A stretch of 64,000 nt of DNA from Mycolicibacterium bacteremicum. Its GTDB lineage: Bacteria > Actinomycetota > Actinomycetes > Mycobacteriales > Mycobacteriaceae. Numbering within the stretch: the first letter of the stretch is position 1; the number at the start of each line of letters is the position of its first letter. The notes beneath the pieces are model-generated. The model was not told the DNA's origin, searched no databases, and saw only the letters and a list, made by a program, of their open reading frames with translations. The stretch spans positions 10,789-74,788 of the forward strand of contig NZ_CALUAE010000026.1 in assembly GCF_943913955.1 (NCBI RefSeq), given 5' to 3'. The position numbers and the translations under genes are program-made. Shown piece by piece: positions 17,085-26,176 of this stretch.

Positions 17085-17954
17085 ATCAGTACTGCTGCAG
17101 TTCTGCGGACCCGGTTCCCGCGGGCGTTCGACCGCACCCGCGGATACGCCGGTGCGCCGGGACGCTTCCTCGACAGCATCGGCCACGTCGCCTGGTTCGT
17201 GGTCCAGGCCGTCGGCCATCTGCCACATGCGTTCAAGCACTACCGCCGGGAATCGCTGCGCCTGGTCGCCGAGATCGGCATGGGCACCGGCGCGATGGCC
17301 GTCATCGGCGGCACCGTGGCCATCATCGGCTTCGTCACGCTGTCGGCGGGCTCACTGATCGCCATCCAGGGTTTCGCCTCCCTGGGCAACATCGGTGTCG
17401 AGGCCTTCACCGGCTTCTTCGCCGCCCTGGCCAACATCCGCGTCGTCGCTCCGGTGGTGACCGGCCAGGCCATGGCCGCCACCGTCGGCGCCGGCGCCAC
17501 CGCCGAACTCGGCTCCATGCGCATCAGCGAGGAGATCGACGCGCTCGAGGTGATGGGCATCAAGTCCATCTCGTATCTGGTGTCGACCCGGCTGATGGCC
17601 GGCGCCATCGTCATCGTGCCGCTCTACGCGATGGCGATCCTGCTGTCGTTCCTGTCGGCGCAGCTGGTCACCACCGTCTTCTACTCCCAATCGGTCGGCA
17701 CCTACGAGCACTACTTCCACACGTTCCTGCGGGTGGACGACGTCATGTGGTCCTTCCTGGAGGTGATCATCATGTCGATCATCATCATGTTGAACCACTG
17801 CTACTTCGGTTACTTCGCCAGCGGCGGTGCGGTGGGTGTGGGTGAGGCCGTCGGCCGCTCCATGCGCACCTCGCTGATCGCCATCGTGCTGGTCGTCCTG
17901 TTGGCCTCGTTGGCGCTCTACGGCACCGACCCGAACTTCAACCTGACGGTGTAG
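17085..17954 (+). CDS. yrbE1B: MlaE-family permease YrbE1B of the Mce1 transporter, apparent ATC start
   Basis: The second permease subunit, with the family motifs GAGATAELGSMRISEEIDALEVMGIKSI and GYFASGGAVGVGEAVG. The homologous frame opens directly after yrbE1A: GGGAGG, five bases, then ATC AGT ACT GCT GCA. Read with ATC as initiator this gives M-STAAVLRTRFPRAF and 289 residues, the length and N terminus I remember for M. tuberculosis YrbE1B. There is no ATG, GTG or TTG in frame between the upstream stop (17046) and 17199, where a GTG would delete 38 conserved residues. A non-canonical start or a base error are the two explanations. mce1A begins 2 bp after its stop. Confidence 0.85.
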   Translation: MSTAAVLRTRFPRAFDRTRGYAGAPGRFLDSIGHVAWFVVQAVGHLPHAFKHYRRESLRLVAEIGMGTGAMAVIGGTVAIIGFVTLSAGSLIAIQGFASLGNIGVEAFTGFFAALANIRVVAPVVTGQAMAATVGAGATAELGSMRISEEIDALEVMGIKSISYLVSTRLMAGAIVIVPLYAMAILLSFLSAQLVTTVFYSQSVGTYEHYFHTFLRVDDVMWSFLEVIIMSIIIMLNHCYFGYFASGGAVGVGEAVGRSMRTSLIAIVLVVLLASLALYGTDPNFNLTV

Positions 17955-17956
17955 CG

Positions 17957-19177
17957 ATGACTCAGCCCTCCGCCCCCGTGGTCAAGCCGAAGACACCGCC
18001 CTACAAGGTGGCCGGGCTGGTACTGCTGCTCATCAGCGCGCTCATCCTGACGCTGACCTGGCTGCAGTTCCGCGGCTACTTCGAGAAGCGCGTACAGCTC
18101 ACCGTGATGGCCGAACGCGCCGGCCTGGCGATGGACCCGGGCTCGAAGGTCACCTTCAACGGGGTGCCGATCGGGCGGCTCGCCGAGGCCGGTGTCGTCA
18201 CCATCGGCGATGTGCCGCAGGCCAAGCTGACCCTGGACGTCGACCCGAAATACCTGCCGCTCATCCCGAGCAACGTGCAGGCCGAACTGCGGGCCACCAC
18301 GGTGTTCGGCAACAAGTACATCTCGTTCCTGTCCCCGCAGGACCCGTCGGCCGAACGGCTGTCGGGTGGCGACACCATCCAGGCCACCGGCACCACCACC
18401 GAGTTCAACACGCTGTTCGAGACGATCATGAAGATCTCCGAGCAGATCGACCCGGTGAAGCTGAACCAGACCCTGACCGCGGCGGCCCAGGCCCTCGACG
18501 GGCTCGGCGACAAGTTCGGCCAGTCACTGGTCGACGGCAACGACATCCTCGGTGAGCTGAACCCGCGGATGCCGCAGATCCGTCGCGACATCAGCGGCCT
18601 GGCCGATCTGGGCGAGGTCTACTCCGCGGCGGCACCCGATCTGTTCGACGGGCTGGAGAACGCGGTGACCACCGCGCAGACGCTGAACGCCGAGCAGGGC
18701 AACATCGACCAGGCGCTGATGGCCGCCGTCGGGTTCGGCAACACCGGCGCCGACATCTTCGAGCGCGGCGGCCCGTATCTGGTGCGCGGCGCGCAGGATC
18801 TGCTGCCCACCTCGAAGCTGCTGGACTATTACAGTCCGCAATTGGTCTGTACGATTCGTAATTTTCATGGTGTGGCACCTAAACTTGCCGGTGCGCTGGG
18901 TGGTAACGGGTACTCGCTTCTCGCCCGCAGTTCTATTTTGGGCGCGGGCAACCCGTACGTGTTCCCGGACAACCTACCGCGCGTCAACGCCACCGGCGGG
19001 CCGGGCGGGCGCCCGGGTTGCTGGCAGCCGATCACCCGCGACCTCTGGCCGATGCCGTATCTGGTGATGGACACCGGCGCCAGCATTGCGCCGTACAACC
19101 ACTTCGAACTCGGGCAGCCGATCATGCAGGAATACGTCTGGGGACGCCAGGTGGGGGAGAACACGATCAACCCATGA
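17957..19177 (+). CDS. mce1A: Mce-family lipid-transfer protein Mce1A
   Basis: The 406-residue protein has one N-terminal transmembrane helix (about 17-36), the MCE/MlaD beta domain (QLTVMAERAGLAMDPGSKVTFNGVPIGRL) and a long helical region that builds the periplasmic needle with Mce1B-F. The C-terminal part (NLPRVNATGGPGGRPGCWQPITRDLWP) is the typical Mce1A tail. The hydrophobic insert that I remember in M. tuberculosis Mce1A after GNGYSL is absent, and the protein is about 48 residues shorter. A stretch at about 18826-18945 has strikingly different codons (AAT, TTT, CAT, AAA, CTT, TCT, ATT). It follows yrbE1B by 2 bp. Confidence 0.94.
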   Translation: MTQPSAPVVKPKTPPYKVAGLVLLLISALILTLTWLQFRGYFEKRVQLTVMAERAGLAMDPGSKVTFNGVPIGRLAEAGVVTIGDVPQAKLTLDVDPKYLPLIPSNVQAELRATTVFGNKYISFLSPQDPSAERLSGGDTIQATGTTTEFNTLFETIMKISEQIDPVKLNQTLTAAAQALDGLGDKFGQSLVDGNDILGELNPRMPQIRRDISGLADLGEVYSAAAPDLFDGLENAVTTAQTLNAEQGNIDQALMAAVGFGNTGADIFERGGPYLVRGAQDLLPTSKLLDYYSPQLVCTIRNFHGVAPKLAGALGGNGYSLLARSSILGAGNPYVFPDNLPRVNATGGPGGRPGCWQPITRDLWPMPYLVMDTGASIAPYNHFELGQPIMQEYVWGRQVGENTINP

Positions 19178-19212
19178 GCGACGCGATTATTCGACAGGTG
19201 CACATCCCATGA
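19174..19212 (+). CDS. 12-codon bridging ORF between mce1A and mce1B
   Basis: An ATG overlapping the mce1A stop (ATGA at 19174) opens a 12-codon frame (MSDAIIRQVHIP) whose TGA overlaps the ATG of mce1B (ATGA at 19209). Both ends share CCCATGAG. The layout would let a terminating ribosome re-initiate twice. It lacks its own ribosome site and may simply be a spacer. Confidence 0.3.
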   Translation: MSDAIIRQVHIP

Positions 19213-20240
19213 GTATCAAGGGCACGCTCTTCAAACTGGGGGCCATCTCCGCGGTGCTGCTGACCTTCACCGCGCTGATCTTCGTGGTGTTCGCCCAGCT
19301 GCGCTTCGACCGGACCACCGGCTATTCGGCGATCTTCGAGAACGCCAGCGGTCTGCGCACCGGACAGTTCGTGCGCGCCTACGGCGTCGAGGTCGGCAAG
19401 GTGGAGGGCGTCACGCTGATCGACGGCGGCGAGCGGGTGCGCGTCGACTTCGAGGTCGAACGCAACCTGCAGCTGTTCTCCGAGAGCACCGCTGCCATCC
19501 GCTATCTCGATCTGATCGGCAACCGCTACGTCGAGCTGCGCCGCGGGGACAGCAACACCGTGCTGCCGGCGGGTGCCACCATCCCATTGGAACGCACCGA
19601 ACCGGCGCTGGACCTCGACGCCCTCGTCGGCGGTTTCCGTCCGCTGTTCAAATCGCTGGACGCGGACAAGGTCAACAACATCGCGACCTCGATCATCACG
19701 ATCTTCCAGGGCCAAGGTGGCACCATCAACGACATCCTCGACCAGACCGCCGAGTTGACATCGGCTCTGGCAGACCGTGATCAGGCGATCGGCGAGGTCA
19801 TCACCAACCTGAACACCGTGCTGGACACCACCGTCAAGCACCAGAAGCAGTTCGACGAGACGCTGGTGAATTTCGAGACACTCATCACCGGCCTGAAGAA
19901 CCGCGCCGACCCGATCGGCGAGTCGGTGGCCGATATCAGCAACGCCGCCGGATCGCTGTCGGATCTGCTGGCCGACAACCGGCCGCTGCTGCGAGACACC
20001 TTCGGCTACCTGGAGACCATCCAGCAACCGCTGATCGATCAGCTCGACCAGGTGAACGACATCGTGCAGAAGATCCCTGCCTCGCTGAAGATTCTGGGCC
20101 GTTCCGGTGGCATCTACGGCGACTTCTTCAACTTCTACGCCTGCGATCTCTCGCTCCAGCTCAACGGCCTGCAGCCGGGCGGACCGGTCCGTAACGTGCG
20201 GCTCACATCCCAGCCGACCGGGAGGTGCACACCGCAATGA
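19209..20240 (+). CDS. mce1B: Mce-family lipid-transfer protein Mce1B
   Basis: A 343-residue Mce protein: N-terminal transmembrane helix (residues 9-31), MCE domain (TTGYSAIFENASGLRTGQFVRAYGVEVGKV), then the long alpha-helical needle segment and a Cys-containing tail (GDFFNFYACDLSLQLNGLQPGGP). ATG 19209 gives MSIKGTLFKLG, in line with the family N terminus, although the frame is open further upstream. It overlaps mce1C by ATGA. It forms part of the hexameric Mce1A-F assembly spanning the periplasm. Confidence 0.93.
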   Translation: MSIKGTLFKLGAISAVLLTFTALIFVVFAQLRFDRTTGYSAIFENASGLRTGQFVRAYGVEVGKVEGVTLIDGGERVRVDFEVERNLQLFSESTAAIRYLDLIGNRYVELRRGDSNTVLPAGATIPLERTEPALDLDALVGGFRPLFKSLDADKVNNIATSIITIFQGQGGTINDILDQTAELTSALADRDQAIGEVITNLNTVLDTTVKHQKQFDETLVNFETLITGLKNRADPIGESVADISNAAGSLSDLLADNRPLLRDTFGYLETIQQPLIDQLDQVNDIVQKIPASLKILGRSGGIYGDFFNFYACDLSLQLNGLQPGGPVRNVRLTSQPTGRCTPQ

Positions 20241-21826
20241 GAACCATCCAGGGCAATGACCGCATCCGCAAGGGTGTGATGGGTGTGGTGACGGTGGCGC
20301 TCGTCATCGGGGTGGGATCCTCGATCACCAGCGTGCCGATGCTGTTCGCGGTGCCCGAGTACTACGCCCAGTTCAACGACACCGGTGGCCTGAACGTGGG
20401 CGACAAGGTGCGCATCGCCGGTGTCGACGTCGGCACCGTGCAGAGCATGGAGATCAAGGGCGACAAGGTCGAGATCGGCTACACCCTGGGCGGTATGCAG
20501 ATCGGCACCGAGAGCCGCGCGGCCATCCGCACCGATACGGTGTTGGGCCGCAAGAACATCGAGGTCGAACCGCGCGGCAACGAGCTGCTCAAACCGCGCG
20601 AGTTTCTGCCGGTGGAGCAGACCCAGACGCCGTACCAGATCTACGACGCATTCCTGGACGTGACGCAGGGGACGGCCGGCTGGGACACCCAGGCGGTCAA
20701 GCAGTCGCTGAACGTGCTGTCCGAGACCGTCGATCAGACCTACCCGCATGTCAGCGCGGCACTGGAAGGTGTGCAGCGGTTCTCCGACACCCTCGGTCAG
20801 CGCGACGAGCAGCTCAAGCAGTTGCTCGCCAACGCCAACAAGATCGCCACCGTGCTCGGCGACCGCAGCGGCCAGGTCAACGCGCTGCTGGTCAACGCCC
20901 AGACCCTGCTGGCCGCGGTCAACGAGCGCAGCTACGCGGTGAACATGCTGCTGGAGCGGATCTCGAATGTCTCGACGCAGGTCTCCGGCCTGATCGAGGA
21001 CAATCCTAACCTCAACAAGGTGCTGACCCAGCTGAACACCATCAGCGACACGCTCAACGAGCGCAAGCAAGACCTGGCCGACACCCTGTCCATCGCAGGG
21101 AAATTCATCACCTCGCTGGCGGATGCGTTCGCGTCAGGACCCTATTTCAAAGTGATGGTGGCCAACCTGTTGCCGCCGACGTTGTTGCAGCCCTTCGTCG
21201 ACGCCGCGTTCAAGAAGCGCGGCATCGATCCCGAACAGTTCTGGCGCAACGCCGGCCTGCCGGCGTTCCAGTTCCCCGATCCCAATGGGGAGCGCTTCGA
21301 GAACGGGGCACCCCCGCCGGCGCCGCGGGTGTTGGAAGGCACCCCCGAGTTCCCGGGTCCTGCGGTGCCCAAGGGTTCGCCGTGCTCCTACACCCCGCCG
21401 GCCGACGGTCTGCCGCGGCCCAACGATCCGCTGCCATGTGCGGACCTGACGGTCGGCCCGTTCGGCGACAACCCGTACGGACCGAACTACCAGGGACCCG
21501 TCGGCGTGCAGACCTCCGACCCGAATGTGCACGGGCTCGGCCCGACACCGGGCATCCCGAGTGCCGCCATCCCCGGTCAGTTGCCGCCGAACGTGCCGGG
21601 CACCCCGGTGCCGCTGGTGCCCGGTCCGCCGGGGGCGCGCACCGTGCCGGTCGGTCCGCCCGGGGTCCCGGCACCGCCGGGACCCATCCCGAGTCGCGCG
21701 CCGCTGCCGCCGCCGCTGCCCGGACCGCCCCCGCCGCCGGGGCCGGGCCAGCAGCTGCCGCCGGTCGGAACACCGCCGCTGCCCGGCAATCCGCCGTTCC
21801 TCCCGCCCAATTCGCAGGAAGGGTAG
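20237..21826 (+). CDS. mce1C: Mce-family lipid-transfer protein Mce1C
   Basis: A 529-residue Mce protein with an N-terminal membrane helix, MCE domain (YAQFNDTGGLNVGDKVRIAGVDVGTV), helical needle region and a long Pro/Gly/Ala-rich tail from about residue 385 onward (PPLPGPPPPPGPGQQLPPVG). The tail is typical of mycobacterial Mce1C and is probably flexible near the outer membrane. GGAGG 11 bases before ATG 20237 decides the start, which overlaps the mce1B stop (ATGA). The transition from helix to tail contains SGPYFKVMVANLLPP, conserved in the family. Confidence 0.93.
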   Translation: MRTIQGNDRIRKGVMGVVTVALVIGVGSSITSVPMLFAVPEYYAQFNDTGGLNVGDKVRIAGVDVGTVQSMEIKGDKVEIGYTLGGMQIGTESRAAIRTDTVLGRKNIEVEPRGNELLKPREFLPVEQTQTPYQIYDAFLDVTQGTAGWDTQAVKQSLNVLSETVDQTYPHVSAALEGVQRFSDTLGQRDEQLKQLLANANKIATVLGDRSGQVNALLVNAQTLLAAVNERSYAVNMLLERISNVSTQVSGLIEDNPNLNKVLTQLNTISDTLNERKQDLADTLSIAGKFITSLADAFASGPYFKVMVANLLPPTLLQPFVDAAFKKRGIDPEQFWRNAGLPAFQFPDPNGERFENGAPPPAPRVLEGTPEFPGPAVPKGSPCSYTPPADGLPRPNDPLPCADLTVGPFGDNPYGPNYQGPVGVQTSDPNVHGLGPTPGIPSAAIPGQLPPNVPGTPVPLVPGPPGARTVPVGPPGVPAPPGPIPSRAPLPPPLPGPPPPPGPGQQLPPVGTPPLPGNPPFLPPNSQEG

Positions 21827-21836
21827 GGCTGAACAG

Positions 21837-23480
21837 ATGTCGACGATCTTCAACGTCCGCAACATCAAGCTGCCGCACTTCTCCAAGGCGACGGTGATCC
21901 TCACGGCCATCGTGCTGGTGGTCGCCGTCGGTGCGGCCGCGGTCGGCTGGAACGTGTACAAGAAGCTGACCACCACCACGGTGACCGCGTACTTCCCGCA
22001 GACCCTGGCGCTCTACCCGGGCGACAAGGTGCTCATCATGGGCGTCAAGGTCGGTGCAATCGACTCGATCGAACCGCAGGGCGACCGGATGAAGGTGGTG
22101 CTGCACTGGGACAGCAAGTACAAGGTCCCCGAGAACGCCAGCGCCTCGATCCTCAACCCGTCGCTGGTGGCCTCCCGCGTCATCCAGATCTCCCCGCCCT
22201 ACACCGGCGGTCCGGAGATGAAGGACGGAGCGGTCATCGACGAGGACCGCACCCAGGTCCCCGTCGAATACGACCAACTGCGCGACCAGATCAGCAGGCT
22301 GCTGTCCGATCTGGGCCCCACCCCCGAGCAGCCCAAGGGCCCGTTCGGCGATATCGTCGAATCGTTCGCCGACGGTTTCGAGGGCAAGGGCGAGCAGTTC
22401 AACAAGACACTGCAAGGACTTTCGGACGCGCTGACCGCGCTGAACGAGGGCCGCGGCGACTTCGTCGGGATCGTCAAGAGCCTGGCCGTGTTCGTCAACG
22501 CGCTGCACCGCAGTGATCAGCAGTTCGTGGCGCTGAACAATGACCTGGCGCAGTTCACCAACTCGTTCACCAACACCGACCGCGAGGTCGCCACCGCGCT
22601 GGACGATCTGAACGAGGTGCTGGCCACCACCCGGCAGTTCCTCGACGAGAACGGCACGCCGCTCACCAACAACATCAACAACCTCTCCGACGTGACGACG
22701 GCGATCCTGCAGCCCGAGCCGCGCGACGGGCTGGAGACGGCGCTGCACGCCTTCCCGAACCTGGCGGCCAACGTCGTCAATATTGTCTCGCCCAACCAGG
22801 GCGGCATCGTCAGCCTGCCGGTGCTGCCCGGTGTCACCAACTTCTCCAATCCGCTGAACTTCATCTGCAGCTCCATCCAGGCCGGCAGCCGGCTCGGGTA
22901 CCAGGAGTCCGCCGAGCTCTGCGCCCAGTACCTCGCGCCGGTGATGGACGCGATGAAGTTCAACTTCCTCCCGTTCGGCGCCAACCTGGCCGCCGGCGCG
23001 ATGACCCTGCCCAAACAGATCGCGTACTCCGAACCGCGCCTGCGTCCGCCACCGGGATACAAGGACACCACCGTGCCGGGCATCTTCTCCCGCGACACCC
23101 TGTTCTCACACGGCAACCACGAGCCGGGCTGGATCGTGGCGCCGGGTATGCAGGGCGTCGAGGTGCAGCCGTTCACCGCGAACATGCTGACCCCGGATTC
23201 CTTGGCCGCGTTGCTCGGTGGGCCCGATATCGTGCCGCCGGCCGCGCCGCCGGCCTTCGGGGTGCCCCCCGGTGGCAACCTGCCCGGGCCGCCGAACGCG
23301 TACGACCAGAACAATCCGCTGCCGCCGCCGTGGTACCCGCAGCCCGGCCCGCCCCCGGTGCCCGCACCGGGTGTCATCCCCGGGGATCCGCCGCCCGCGG
23401 TGCCCGTCGGCGCACCGGCCGCTCCCGCGGCGCCGGCCCCGCCCGGGCCGCCGCTGCCCGCCGAGGCAGGTGCACGATGA
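21837..23480 (+). CDS. mce1D: Mce-family lipid-transfer protein Mce1D
   Basis: A 547-residue Mce protein with a cytoplasmic N terminus, a transmembrane helix (about 17-40), the MCE domain (TVTAYFPQTLALYPGDKVLIMGVKVGAI), helical needle and a C-terminal Pro-rich tail (WYPQPGPPPVPAPGVIPG). ATG 21837 is used because the family N terminus (MSTIFNVRNIKLPHFSKATVI) starts there, although the frame continues upstream through mce1C. Its end overlaps mce1E by ATGA. With Mce1A-F it builds the lipid conduit. Confidence 0.93.
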   Translation: MSTIFNVRNIKLPHFSKATVILTAIVLVVAVGAAAVGWNVYKKLTTTTVTAYFPQTLALYPGDKVLIMGVKVGAIDSIEPQGDRMKVVLHWDSKYKVPENASASILNPSLVASRVIQISPPYTGGPEMKDGAVIDEDRTQVPVEYDQLRDQISRLLSDLGPTPEQPKGPFGDIVESFADGFEGKGEQFNKTLQGLSDALTALNEGRGDFVGIVKSLAVFVNALHRSDQQFVALNNDLAQFTNSFTNTDREVATALDDLNEVLATTRQFLDENGTPLTNNINNLSDVTTAILQPEPRDGLETALHAFPNLAANVVNIVSPNQGGIVSLPVLPGVTNFSNPLNFICSSIQAGSRLGYQESAELCAQYLAPVMDAMKFNFLPFGANLAAGAMTLPKQIAYSEPRLRPPPGYKDTTVPGIFSRDTLFSHGNHEPGWIVAPGMQGVEVQPFTANMLTPDSLAALLGGPDIVPPAAPPAFGVPPGGNLPGPPNAYDQNNPLPPPWYPQPGPPPVPAPGVIPGDPPPAVPVGAPAAPAAPAPPGPPLPAEAGAR

Positions 23481-24619
23481 ACCTGAAGAAGATCGCGACC
23501 CGCACGGTGGCCCTGGCCGCCGCCGGGCTGATGCTCACCGGGTGCGGACAGTGGCGAGGCATCGCCAACGTGCCGCTGCCCGGCGGGCCGGGCACCCAGA
23601 ACGGCAGCACCACGATCTACATCCAGATGCCGGAGACGTTGGCGCTCAACGCCAACAGCCGGGTGCGGGTGGCCGACGTGTTCGTAGGGCGGGTGCGCAA
23701 GATCGAGCTGAAGAACTGGGTGCCGTTGTTGACGGTCGACCTCGAACCGGGGGTGGAACTGCCCAAGAATGCGCTCGCCCGCATCGGCCAGACCTCGCTG
23801 CTCGGTTCCCAGCACGTCGAACTCGACGAGCCGGAGGATCCGTCCTCGGAGCCGCTACGCAACGGGGACACCATCCCGCTGCAGAATTCGTCGGCGTACC
23901 CGACCATCGAGCGGACGCTGGCCAGTATCTCCGGCATCCTCACCGGTGGCGGCATCCCGAACATCGAGACGATCCAGAACGAGGTGAACGCCATCCTCAC
24001 CGGGCGTTCCGACGAGATCCGGGAATTGCTGAACCGGTTGGACACCTTCACCTTCGAGTTGAACCAGCAGCGCGACGACATCACCCGCGCCATCGACTCG
24101 ACCAACCGGCTGCTCTCGATCGTCAGCCAGCGCAACGACACGCTGGACCGGGTGCTCACCGAGTTCCCGCCGCTGATTCAGCATTTCGCGGAGACCCGCG
24201 ACCTGTTCGCGGATGCGGTGACCTCGCTGGGCCGGCTCAGCGATGTCGCGGACGAGACGTTGAGCAACACCAACGCCAACCTGAACACCAACCTGAAGAA
24301 CCTGCAGCGCCCGCTGCGCGAGCTGGCCAAGGCCTCGCCGTACCTGGTGGGTGCGCTCAAGCTACTGCTGACGGCGCCGTTCAACATCGAGAATGTGTCG
24401 AAGGCGATCCGCGGTGACTACATCAACGTCTCTCTTACTATCGACCTAACGCTGAGCGCCATCGACAACGGATTCCTGTCGGGAACCGGTATCTCGGGCA
24501 TGCTGCGGGCACTGGAACAGGCCTGGGGCCGCGATCCGGCGACGATGATCCCGGACGTGCGGTTCACGCCGAATCCGAACAGTGCGCCCAACGGCCCGCT
24601 GATCGAAAGGTCGGAGTGA
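23477..24619 (+). CDS. lprK: Mce-family lipoprotein Mce1E (LprK)
   Basis: A 380-residue Mce protein that replaces the transmembrane anchor by a lipoprotein signal (LMLTGC, Cys23). The MCE domain (TTIYIQMPETLALNANSRVRVADVFVGRV) and the helical needle (ELNQQRDDITRAIDSTNRLL) follow. The E subunit of Mce operons is always the lipoprotein. ATG 23477 overlaps the mce1D stop. A short stretch at about 24418-24456 (TCT CTT ACT ... CTA) uses rare codons near the end of the conserved part. Confidence 0.94.
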   Translation: MNLKKIATRTVALAAAGLMLTGCGQWRGIANVPLPGGPGTQNGSTTIYIQMPETLALNANSRVRVADVFVGRVRKIELKNWVPLLTVDLEPGVELPKNALARIGQTSLLGSQHVELDEPEDPSSEPLRNGDTIPLQNSSAYPTIERTLASISGILTGGGIPNIETIQNEVNAILTGRSDEIRELLNRLDTFTFELNQQRDDITRAIDSTNRLLSIVSQRNDTLDRVLTEFPPLIQHFAETRDLFADAVTSLGRLSDVADETLSNTNANLNTNLKNLQRPLRELAKASPYLVGALKLLLTAPFNIENVSKAIRGDYINVSLTIDLTLSAIDNGFLSGTGISGMLRALEQAWGRDPATMIPDVRFTPNPNSAPNGPLIERSE

Positions 24620-24622
24620 GTC

Positions 24623-26176
24623 ATGCTGCTGACCCGAATGATCAAGACACAGTTGCTCATCTTCGTCGCGCTGACGGTGGTGGCGCTGGTGGTGCTGTCG
24701 CTGGGCTACCTGCGGCTGCCGACCTACGCCGGGATCGGCATGTACCGGCTCTACGCCGAACTGCCGAACTCGGCGGGGTTGTACAAGACGGCCAACGTCA
24801 CCTTCCGCGGTACCACCGTCGGCAAGGTGATCGAGGTCGAGCCGACCGAGACCGGTGCGCGCGTCACGATGGACATCGACGACGACACCAAGGTGCCGGT
24901 CGATGCGAGCGCCGACGTGCACTCGGTGTCGGCGGTCGGTGAGCAGTTCCTGGACCTGGTGTCGCCGGACAACGTGTCGCAGTACTTCAACAACGGCGAC
25001 ACCATCACCAAGGGCACCGTGCCGGCCGAGGTCGGTCCGGCGCTGGACGCCGCGCAGCGGGGTCTGGCGGCACTGCCCGAGGAGAAGATCGGCGTCCTGC
25101 TCGACGAGACGGCCAAGGCCGTCGGCGGGCTGGGCCCGTCATTGCAGCGCCTCGTCGACGCCACCCAGAACCTGGCCGGCGACTTCCGGGAGAACCTGCC
25201 GTCGGTGACCGACATCGTCGAGAACTCGGGCCCCATCATCGACTCGCAGGTGAACTCCGGGGATGCCATCGCCCGCTGGTCGGCGAACCTGAACACGATC
25301 GCCTCGCAGACCGCCGAGAAGGATGCGGCGTTGCGCAGCGGTCTGCAGCAGGCGGCCCCGACGGCCGATCAGCTCAACGCGGTATTCGGCGACGTGCGTG
25401 AGTCGCTACCCCAGACCCTGGCCAACCTCGAGATCGTCATCGACATGCTCAAGCGCTACAACAAGAACGTCGAGCAGGTGTTGGTGGTGCTGCCGCAGGC
25501 GGCCTCGATTAGCCAGGCCGCGACGATATTCGCTCCGCAAGCGTTGCTACACCTTGGCCTCGGCATCAACTCGCCGCCGCCGTGCCTGACCGGCTTCCTG
25601 CCGGCCTCGCAGTGGCGGTCGCCGGCGGACACCAAGACCGAGCCGTTGCCGTCCGGCCTGTACTGCAAGATCCCCAAGGATGCGCCGAACGCGGTGCGCG
25701 GTGCGCGCAACTACCCATGTGTCGACGTGCCGGGCAAGCGCGCGGCGACCCCGCGGGAATGCCGCAGCGAAGAGCCGTACGTGCCGCTGGGGACCAACCC
25801 GTGGTACGGCGACCCGAACCAGATCGTCGACTGCCCGGCCGCGGGCGCCCGCTGCACCCGCCCGGTGAACCCGGGACAGGTGATACCGGCACCGTCGATC
25901 AACAACGGGACCAACCCGCTGCCGGCCAGTCAGTTGCCTCCGCCGCAGACGACGCTGCCGACCAGTGATCCGCTCACCCCGCCTGGCCAGGGCTCGGTCA
26001 CCTGCAGTGGACAGCAACCCAATCCGTGCATCTACACTCCGGCATCAGGTCCGGGTGCGGTGTACAGCCCGTCCAGCGGTGAGGTGGTCGGACCCGACGG
26101 CGTCAAGTACTCCGTCAACAACTCGAGCAATCCAGGAGATGACGGATGGAAGGAGATGCTGGCACCGGCCGGCTGA
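24623..26176 (+). CDS. mce1F: Mce-family lipid-transfer protein Mce1F
   Basis: The 517-residue last Mce subunit has an N-terminal transmembrane helix, MCE domain (YAELPNSAGLYKTANVTFRGTTVGKV), helical needle and a C-terminal Cys/Pro-rich region with three CxxxP-type clusters (PPCLTGFLP, NYPCVDVP, CIYTPASGP). It starts 3 bp after mce1E and its last 31 bp overlap the first Mce-associated gene. A rare-codon stretch at about 25501-25560 marks the end of the helical part. It completes the heteromeric Mce1 assembly. Confidence 0.93.
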   Translation: MLLTRMIKTQLLIFVALTVVALVVLSLGYLRLPTYAGIGMYRLYAELPNSAGLYKTANVTFRGTTVGKVIEVEPTETGARVTMDIDDDTKVPVDASADVHSVSAVGEQFLDLVSPDNVSQYFNNGDTITKGTVPAEVGPALDAAQRGLAALPEEKIGVLLDETAKAVGGLGPSLQRLVDATQNLAGDFRENLPSVTDIVENSGPIIDSQVNSGDAIARWSANLNTIASQTAEKDAALRSGLQQAAPTADQLNAVFGDVRESLPQTLANLEIVIDMLKRYNKNVEQVLVVLPQAASISQAATIFAPQALLHLGLGINSPPPCLTGFLPASQWRSPADTKTEPLPSGLYCKIPKDAPNAVRGARNYPCVDVPGKRAATPRECRSEEPYVPLGTNPWYGDPNQIVDCPAAGARCTRPVNPGQVIPAPSINNGTNPLPASQLPPPQTTLPTSDPLTPPGQGSVTCSGQQPNPCIYTPASGPGAVYSPSSGEVVGPDGVKYSVNNSSNPGDDGWKEMLAPAG

